Origin: Comamonadaceae bacterium
GTDB lineage: Bacteria > Pseudomonadota > Gammaproteobacteria > Burkholderiales > Burkholderiaceae_C
Assembly (NCBI GenBank): GCA_947451445.1
Contig: CANFZJ010000199.1
Coordinates: 1-6,183 of the forward strand
DNA length: 6,183 nucleotides
Direction of reading: 5' to 3'
The notes under the pieces were generated by a model, which saw only the letters and a program-made list of their open reading frames with translations, was not told the origin of the DNA and made no database searches. The translations under genes and the position numbers were made by a program. Below are positions 1-6,183 of the stretch, one piece after another; within the stretch, counting starts at the first letter, position 1, and each line of letters begins with the position of its first letter.

Positions 1-880
1 CGTCGATCATCTGCGTGCCGGTGAGCCAGCCAAAGTGTTCCACTGCGCCCTGGTACACGTAGGGCAGCACGGCATAGGCTCCGCCAAAGGTCAGCAGTGC
101 CGCCTTGGTGAAGAACCAGCCCATCTGCGCCAGCGCAGCGTCCCAGCCGTGCCAAGCCACCAGCGCCGCCATCGGCAGCAGCCACAGCGCCGCGCCCACC
201 GCCAGCACCGCTACCAGCCGCGACGGCTTGAAGCGCGCGTGTTCGGGCGTGGGCGTGTCGTCGTCGATCAAGGCAGGGCCGTAGCCGGCCTTGGTTGTGC
301 CATGTCCAGCGCCGCCCGCAAACTGTCCCGGCGCCCACTTGGCGCCCAGCCAGCCGACCAGCGCCGCCCCCGCCACGATGGCCGGGAACGGAATTGAGAA
401 AACATACAGTGCTATAAAACTAATAGCTGCTACCGCCCATAAAACGGGCGCTGTGGCCGGTTTCTTTAATGTTTTACTGCCGATGCGGTGCACCGCCTGT
501 ACCACCAGCGCAGCCACCGCAGGCTTGATGCCATACAGTAGCCCGGCCACCCAAGGCACCGCGCCAAAGGCTACGTAAATCCAGCTCAGGGCGATCAAAA
601 TAAACAGCGACGGCAGCACAAACAACGCTCCCGCCGCCACCCCACCCCAGGTGCGGTGCAACAGCCAGCCGATGTAGGTGGCCAGCTGCTGCGCCTCCGG
701 CCCGGGCAGTAGCATGCAGTAGTTGAGCGCGTGCAAGAAGCGCTTTTCGCTGATCCAGCGCTTTTGCTCCACCAGTTCGCGGTGCATGATGGCAATTTGC
801 CCGGCCGGTCCGCCAAAGCTGATGCAGCCCAGTTTGAACCAGAATTTCAGGGCTTCGGCAAATGAAACAGCAGCGGGCAT
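1..880 (-). CDS. chrA: ChrA-family chromate transporter (C-terminus cut off by window edge)
   Basis: Probable inner-membrane transporter of the CHR family, which exports chromate and gives resistance; the substrate here is inferred from family only. Reading the minus strand from ATG at 880 gives 293 uninterrupted codons to the edge. The first CHR domain shows SFGGPAGQIA at residues 21-30 and LNYCMLLPGPEAQQLATYIG at 52-71, followed by hydrophobic segments near 82-106, 109-130 and 145-178. A charged, probably cytoplasmic linker covers about 185-220. The second CHR domain begins near 255 with FTKAALLTFGGAYAVLPYV, so this is the long two-domain form, usually about 400 or more residues; roughly the last quarter is missing. 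No other ATG, GTG or TTG is in frame in the nearby upstream sequence, and no clear Shine-Dalgarno precedes 880. An AT-rich repeat-like element lies inside the frame at about residues 135-160. The gene diverges from ppsA. Family assignment is confident; actual chromate export is not shown. Confidence 0.93.
   Translation of the reverse strand, partial: MPAAVSFAEALKFWFKLGCISFGGPAGQIAIMHRELVEQKRWISEKRFLHALNYCMLLPGPEAQQLATYIGWLLHRTWGGVAAGALFVLPSLFILIALSWIYVAFGAVPWVAGLLYGIKPAVAALVVQAVHRIGSKTLKKPATAPVLWAVAAISFIALYVFSIPFPAIVAGAALVGWLGAKWAPGQFAGGAGHGTTKAGYGPALIDDDTPTPEHARFKPSRLVAVLAVGAALWLLPMAALVAWHGWDAALAQMGWFFTKAALLTFGGAYAVLPYVYQGAVEHFGWLTGTQMID
401..476. repeat. AT-rich double-hairpin repeat-like element inside chrA
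   Basis: This stretch is clearly richer in A+T than the GC-rich chrA sequence on both sides. On the plus strand it holds two adjacent small inverted repeats: GCTAT (411-415) with ATAGC (423-427), and CGCCC (434-438) with GGGCG (446-450), each around a 7-nt loop. The order, an ATAGCTGC core and then a hairpin ending in GGGCGCTGTGGCC, resembles from memory a dispersed intergenic repeat common in Comamonadaceae; I could not check this by search. On the minus strand it is translated in frame with no stop, giving roughly SKTLKKPATAPVLWAVAAIS and the start of a hydrophobic stretch. It may instead be ordinary coding sequence with chance symmetry. Confidence 0.55.
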
Positions 881-946
881 GGGATGGCGGTATGAAATGG
901 AGGAGCGATTGTGTCGCAGTTGTGCCGTAACACGTCGGTAACTTCC

Positions 947-975
947 TCGCCAGACTGAACCAATCTCTCTACAAT
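947..975 (+). promoter_or_regulatory. Candidate sigma-70 promoter for ppsA
   Basis: A good -10 box, TACAAT, lies at 970-975. Seventeen bases upstream is TCGCCA (947-952), matching four of six positions of TTGACA. Transcription would begin near 982 and leave an untranslated leader of about 145 nt before ppsA. This is read by eye only, and the -35 is mediocre. Confidence 0.45.
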
Positions 976-1045
976 CGCGCCACTCGAATATTTCGACCCC
1001 CACACTTCCCATGTCCTGCCGCTCCTCACAGCAACAACAACACAG

Positions 1046-1103
1046 CCGCCCGGCAGGCATGTGCAGCACCGTCCCTGGCCGCATGCCAGGGCGGGCAGAC
1101 CCG
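1046..1103 (+). promoter_or_regulatory. Structured ppsA leader with competing hairpins
   Basis: Two alternative folds share bases. Fold A has a 7-bp hairpin, CCCTGGC (1073-1079) with GCCAGGG (1085-1091) around CGCAT, followed directly by CGGG (1092-1095) and CCCG (1100-1103) around CAGA, and then TTTT at 1105-1108. Fold B pairs CCGCCC (1046-1051) with GGGCGG (1089-1094) and GGCATGTG (1056-1063) with CGCATGCC (1080-1087), including one G-U pair. Both folds use 1080-1094, so they exclude each other. The hairpin-plus-U-run arrangement recalls an attenuator, but the run is short and the last stem weak. I recognise no known riboswitch class. Confidence 0.4.
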
Positions 1104-1115
1104 GTTTTAACCTTC

Positions 1116-1119
1116 GGAG
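1116..1119 (+). promoter_or_regulatory. Ribosome binding site of ppsA
   Basis: GGAG lies seven bases before ATG 1127. This decides the start: the frame is open further upstream, to a GTG at 1061, but that codon has no such site and would lie inside the structured leader. Confidence 0.8.
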
Positions 1120-1126
1120 CCTTCCC

Positions 1127-3517
<2,391 letters not shown>

Positions 3518-3567
3518 TCGCCTAGGGCTGTTCCGGATGTGCCTGGTGACACAACTGGGCTAGTATC

Positions 3568-3611
3568 AAAAACCCCAGATGCCGCGGTCTTCCTCGGTGT
3601 CTGGGGTTTTT
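3568..3611 (+). terminator. Strong intrinsic terminator after ppsA
   Basis: A perfect 12-bp inverted repeat, AAAAACCCCAGA (3568-3579) and TCTGGGGTTTTT (3600-3611), begins about 50 bases after the ppsA stop. The stem can continue inward by five more pairs (3580-3584 with 3595-3599, two of them G-U), leaving a 10-nt loop. A U-run closes the 3' side and an A-run the 5' side, so it could work in both directions. It lies inside the longest open frame of the next gene, which argues against that gene starting at GTG 3539. Confidence 0.88.
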
Positions 3612-3625
3612 CTTTATGGACTTTT

Positions 3626-5926
3626 GTGGACCCCCTTTCTTCCGTCTCTTTGCCGCTCCAATTCACCCGTTTGCGCATGGTTTTGCTGGCGCTGTGGGCC
3701 TTGCTGTCGTTTGGGGTGGTGTTTTTTGTACGTGATCTGCACTGGGTGGTGGCCGGCTGGCCACTGAGCTATTGGTTTTGTGCCCAGGGGGCGGTGCTGG
3801 GTTATTTGCTCATCATCAGCTTTTACGCCTGGCGCAGGCGGTACGAGGGCTCGGATGTGGAGCCAGGGGCGGTTGCGCAAGCCCCGTATCGACGCCGTCT
3901 GCACCGCAACTTTGCGCTGTATGTGCTGTGTGTGCTGGTGTTTTTGGGGTTGATGGGCTGGGCCGAACGCCTGGGCCTGTCGCGCTACTGGATTGGCGGT
4001 ATTTTTTTATTCGCCACCTTGGCGCTGTACGCCAGCATTGGTATTTATTGCCGTACGGCCGACCCGGTGGAGTACTACGTGGCCGGGCGGCGTATTCCCC
4101 CGGTGTACAACGGCATGGCTACGGCGGCCGACTGGATGAGTGCGGCGTCTTTTGTCAGTCTGGCTGGCGGGCTGTATCTGCATGGGTTTTCTGGCGCAGA
4201 CGGCCAACCCGGCGGGCTGGCTTACATCATGGGCTGGACCGGAGGGTTTTGCCTGGTCGGCTTGCTGATCGCGCCGCGCCTGCGCCGCATGCAGCTGTAC
4301 ACCGTGCCAGATTTTTTTGGTGAGCGCTTTGGTGGGCGTTGGCCGCGCTGGATTGCGGCGGGTGCGGCGGTGGTGTGCTCGTTTACCTATGTGGTGGCGC
4401 AGATTTATGCGGTGGGTTTGATTACGTCGCGTTTGACCGGTGTGCAGTTTGAGATTGGCATCTTGCTGGGGCTGGGCGGCGTGCTGGTGTGCTCGTTTTT
4501 GGGTGGAATGCGGGCGGTTACCTGGACCCAGGTGGCGCAGTATGTGATTTTGATTCTGGCGTTTTTGATCCCGGTGTCGTGGTTGGCTTACACGCAGTTA
4601 GGTAGTCCGTTGGCACCGCTGGTGTACGGGCAGCAACTGCCCAAGATTGCTGCGTTGGAGCAAAGATTGGCCGAATCACCTGCTGAAAGGGCTGTCTTGG
4701 CGGAATATGGCAAGCGGGCGGTGCGGTACGGCGAGATGTTGCAGGACGTGCCCGCTACGCTGGCACGCGAGCGTGTAGCTGCGCAGCTGCGGTTGCGCCA
4801 GCTCAAGGCCGACCACGCCGATGCATCTGCGGTGCGCAAGGCTGGGCGTGAATTGGCCACTTTGCCCATCAATGCCACCGCTGCGCGTGAGCAGTGGAGC
4901 CGGGCACAGCAAGACAATCTGGAGCGCTCCCAGCCCTTGTCGGGCATGTCGCCCCATGCCCAGGTATTTGAAGGTAACCCGGACGGATCGCCGCAGGAGC
5001 GCGAACGCTTCAACACAGCGCGGATGAATTTCTTGGCGCTGATGTTCTGCCTGATGACCGGTACGGCCGGGTTGCCGCACCTGCTGACGCGCTACTACAC
5101 CACCCCCACGGTGGCCGATGCCCGTAGCTCGGTGGCCTGGTCTTTGTTTTTTATTGCCCTGCTGTACCTGGCAGCGCCTGCATTGGCGGTGCTGGTGAAG
5201 TTTGAGGTGATGAGCCATTTGGTCGGCCAAAGCTTTGATAGCCTGCCGACCTGGATCGCGCAATGGGCGCAGGTGGATCCTGCGCTGCTATCTGTAACCG
5301 ATGTGAACCAAGACCATATCCTGCAATTTGCCGAGCTGCGCATGGGAGCCGACCTGGTCATGCTGGCCACCCCGGAGCTGGGCGGTTTGCCGTATGTGGT
5401 GTCGGGCCTGGTGGCGGCAGGGGGGCTGGCGGCGGCCTTGTCTACGGCGGACGGCCTGCTGCTCACCATGGGCAATGCCTTGGCGCACGACCTGTATTAC
5501 CGGGGTGCGCGTAGCCGTTCGGACCCGATGGTGCGGGTGCTGTTGTCCAAGTTCGCACTGTTGCTGTTGGCCTTGGCGGCGGCCTATGTGGCGGCGCAAA
5601 AACCGGCCAATATTTTGGCACTGGTGTCTGCGTCGTTCTCGCTGGCTGCCGCAGCGTTCTTCCCGGCTATGGTGGCGGGCTTATTTTGGCCGCGCGCCAC
5701 ACGCCAGGCGGCGGTGGCGGGCATGCTGGCGGGGTTGGGGGTGACGCTGTGGTACATGCTGGCCAATGCGGCTACGGTGCGGGGTTGGCTCGGTCTTGGT
5801 TTGGAGGGGGGTGGACTGTGGTGGGGCATACAGCCGGTTTCTGCCGGGGTGTTTGGTTTACCTGTAGGGGCGCTGGTAATCTGGTTGGTGAGTCTGTGGA
5901 CCAGTAAAACATCGCAATCCGCTTAG
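3626..5926 (+). CDS. VC_2705-type sodium:solute symporter fused to DUF4212-like small subunit
   Basis: Inner-membrane sodium-coupled transporter of the solute:sodium symporter (LeuT-fold) family; the substrate is probably a small monocarboxylate, by family and context only. Residues are counted from GTG 3539, where the open frame begins (795 residues). Residues about 42-105 (TRLRMVLLALWALLSFG, then WPLSYWFCAQGAVLGYL) resemble the DUF4212 small subunit with two membrane helices. The transporter core follows from about 119: NGMATAADWMSAASFVSLAG (191-210), GGMRAVTWTQVAQY (322-335), and GGLAAALSTADGLLLT (628-643), whose Ser635/Thr636 match the usual sodium-site position. A hydrophilic, probably helical insert spans about 360-495. 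An EF-hand-like loop lies at 588-599. The start is uncertain: GTG 3539 lies before the terminator and is unlikely; GTG 3626 has only a weak GGA; TTG 3650 and ATG 3677 are alternatives, the last cutting into the first domain. No clear promoter was found, so readthrough from ppsA is possible. Family confident, start not. Confidence 0.9.
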   Translation: MDPLSSVSLPLQFTRLRMVLLALWALLSFGVVFFVRDLHWVVAGWPLSYWFCAQGAVLGYLLIISFYAWRRRYEGSDVEPGAVAQAPYRRRLHRNFALYVLCVLVFLGLMGWAERLGLSRYWIGGIFLFATLALYASIGIYCRTADPVEYYVAGRRIPPVYNGMATAADWMSAASFVSLAGGLYLHGFSGADGQPGGLAYIMGWTGGFCLVGLLIAPRLRRMQLYTVPDFFGERFGGRWPRWIAAGAAVVCSFTYVVAQIYAVGLITSRLTGVQFEIGILLGLGGVLVCSFLGGMRAVTWTQVAQYVILILAFLIPVSWLAYTQLGSPLAPLVYGQQLPKIAALEQRLAESPAERAVLAEYGKRAVRYGEMLQDVPATLARERVAAQLRLRQLKADHADASAVRKAGRELATLPINATAAREQWSRAQQDNLERSQPLSGMSPHAQVFEGNPDGSPQERERFNTARMNFLALMFCLMTGTAGLPHLLTRYYTTPTVADARSSVAWSLFFIALLYLAAPALAVLVKFEVMSHLVGQSFDSLPTWIAQWAQVDPALLSVTDVNQDHILQFAELRMGADLVMLATPELGGLPYVVSGLVAAGGLAAALSTADGLLLTMGNALAHDLYYRGARSRSDPMVRVLLSKFALLLLALAAAYVAAQKPANILALVSASFSLAAAAFFPAMVAGLFWPRATRQAAVAGMLAGLGVTLWYMLANAATVRGWLGLGLEGGGLWWGIQPVSAGVFGLPVGALVIWLVSLWTSKTSQSA
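5300..5335 (+). other. EF-hand-like calcium-binding loop in the symporter
   Basis: Twelve residues, DVNQDHILQFAE, fit the EF-hand loop pattern: acidic or amide residues at positions 1, 3 and 5 (Asp588, Asn590, Asp592, counted from GTG 3539), a hydrophobic residue at 8 (Leu595) and Glu599 at 12. The usual glycine at position 6 is His593. The loop sits in a non-membrane stretch between hydrophobic segments ending near 555 and starting near 605, just before the sodium-site helix. Metal binding is inferred from pattern only. Confidence 0.5.
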
Positions 5927-5933
5927 TCTGGGC

Positions 5934-5939
5934 TATAAT
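5934..5939 (+). promoter_or_regulatory. -10 box of probable rpsF operon promoter
   Basis: A perfect TATAAT lies eight bases after the symporter stop codon. At 17-base spacing the -35 position (5911-5916) reads ATCGCA, a poor match inside the end of the symporter gene, so the promoter may need other contacts. Transcription would start near 5946, leaving a leader of about 60 nt before rpsF. Confidence 0.6.
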
Positions 5940-5955
5940 CGTAGGCTTTGCCCTT

Positions 5956-5984
5956 GCTACACCACTACAGACGCAGTGGGTGGC
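5956..5984 (+). promoter_or_regulatory. Hairpin in the rpsF leader
   Basis: CCACT (5962-5966) pairs with AGTGG (5975-5979) around an 8-nt loop. The stem can extend outward past a bulged G5980 (5960-5961 with 5981-5982) and, after a UA bulge, to 5956-5957 with 5983-5984. Many bacterial rpsF mRNAs carry a leader bound by the S6:S18 dimer, so this bulged hairpin is a candidate for such autoregulation. I could not match the conserved CCG-containing bulge of the published motif, so the assignment is weak. Confidence 0.35.
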
Positions 5985-5995
5985 TTTACATCCTT

Positions 5996-6001
5996 AAGGA
6001 G
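5996..6001 (+). promoter_or_regulatory. Ribosome binding site of rpsF
   Basis: AAGGAG is a near-perfect Shine-Dalgarno sequence four bases before ATG 6006, a rather short spacing. It forms half of the palindrome CCTTAAGG (5992-5999). Confidence 0.88.
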
Positions 6002-6005
6002 AAAT

Positions 6006-6183
6006 ATGCGTCATTACGAAATCATTTTGATGATCCACCCGGATCAGAGCGAACAGGTTCCAGCCATGCTGGAGCGCTACAAGGGCATGATCATTGCCGG
6101 CGGCGGCAAGATCCACCGCGTGGAAGACTGGGGCCGCCGTCAACTGGTGTACCTGATCAACAAGCTGGCCAAGGCCCACTACC
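6006..6183 (+). CDS. rpsF: 30S ribosomal protein S6 (5' part; runs off the window)
   Basis: Small-subunit ribosomal protein that binds 16S rRNA in the platform together with S18. The visible 59 codons begin MRHYEIILMIHPDQSEQVPA, the typical S6 first strand and helix, and continue with GGGKIHRVEDWGRRQLVYLI and NKLAKAHY, which match the conserved core of the family. The usual length in betaproteobacteria is about 120 residues, so about half is present. The start is fixed by AAGGAG and by the standard S6 N-terminus. A TATAAT box and a 66-nt leader after the symporter indicate an independent transcription unit. In this group the operon normally continues with priB, rpsR and rplI; these are beyond the edge. 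No defect is seen. Confidence 0.97.
   Translation, partial: MRHYEIILMIHPDQSEQVPAMLERYKGMIIAGGGKIHRVEDWGRRQLVYLINKLAKAHY

Larger units (their letters stand above)
881..1126. other. Divergent intergenic region between chrA and ppsA
   Basis: This 246-base gap separates the starts of two divergent genes. Seen in it are a candidate ppsA promoter (947-975), a structured leader (about 1046-1103), a CAACAACAACA tract near 1032-1042, and the ppsA ribosome binding site (1116-1119). Near chrA there is an imperfect direct repeat, TTGTGTCG then TTGTGCCG, at about 909-927, and a repeated GTAAC, which could be an operator but is not supported by anything else. I found no convincing chrA promoter on the minus strand. 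I see no complete gene here. A regulator gene such as ppsR, which I recall as a common divergent neighbour of ppsA in Burkholderiales, is not present. Confidence 0.75.

Noticed and set aside
35..578. Plus-strand open frames opposite chrA
   Set aside because: They are Arg/Gln/Ala-rich shadows of the chrA reading frame on the other strand.
1061..1126. N-terminal extension of PpsA from GTG 1061
   Set aside because: It has no ribosome binding site, lies in the leader hairpins, and its residues do not resemble a PpsA N-terminus. ATG 1127 has GGAG at good spacing.
3546..3566. Promoter-like GTGACA and TAGTAT after ppsA
   Set aside because: The spacing of nine bases is far too short for a sigma-70 promoter, and the pair lies before the terminator.
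4588..5263. Minus-strand open frames opposite the symporter's hydrophilic insert
   Set aside because: They are antisense shadows. The plus-strand frame is continuous through both conserved flanks, so the insert is part of the symporter.

Overview
The window looks like chromosomal DNA of a betaproteobacterium, order Burkholderiales, probably family Comamonadaceae (Rhodoferax/Polaromonas/Acidovorax-like). This rests on GC-rich coding sequence, the character of the proteins, and a short AT-rich double-hairpin element (about 401-476) that resembles a dispersed repeat I remember from this family. No tRNA, rRNA, CRISPR array, insertion sequence or phage gene was seen.

Layout. Positions 1-880 (minus strand) hold the N-terminal 293 residues of a ChrA-family chromate transporter; its C-terminus lies outside the window. 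Positions 881-1126 are a divergent intergenic region with a candidate ppsA promoter and a roughly 145-nt leader that can fold in two mutually exclusive ways. Positions 1127-3517 (plus) encode a complete 796-residue phosphoenolpyruvate synthase, PpsA. A strong symmetric intrinsic terminator follows at 3568-3611. Next, on the plus strand and ending at 5926, is a large VC_2705-type sodium:solute symporter. The DUF4212-like small subunit, normally a separate gene, appears fused to its N-terminus, and it carries an EF-hand-like loop. Its start is uncertain (GTG 3626 preferred). A perfect TATAAT box at 5934-5939, just after the symporter stop, precedes a 66-nt leader with a hairpin and the first 59 codons of rpsF (ribosomal protein S6, from 6006), which runs off the right edge.

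How the genes fit together. PpsA makes PEP from pyruvate during growth on C2-C3 acids. The downstream symporter belongs to a group usually thought to import small monocarboxylates, so the pair may be an uptake-plus-gluconeogenesis module, although a terminator lies between them. chrA and rpsF look like independent neighbours. The genes are all of known families. The points most worth a second look are the repeat-like element inside the chrA reading frame, the alternative folds of the ppsA leader, and the fused, EF-hand-bearing symporter.
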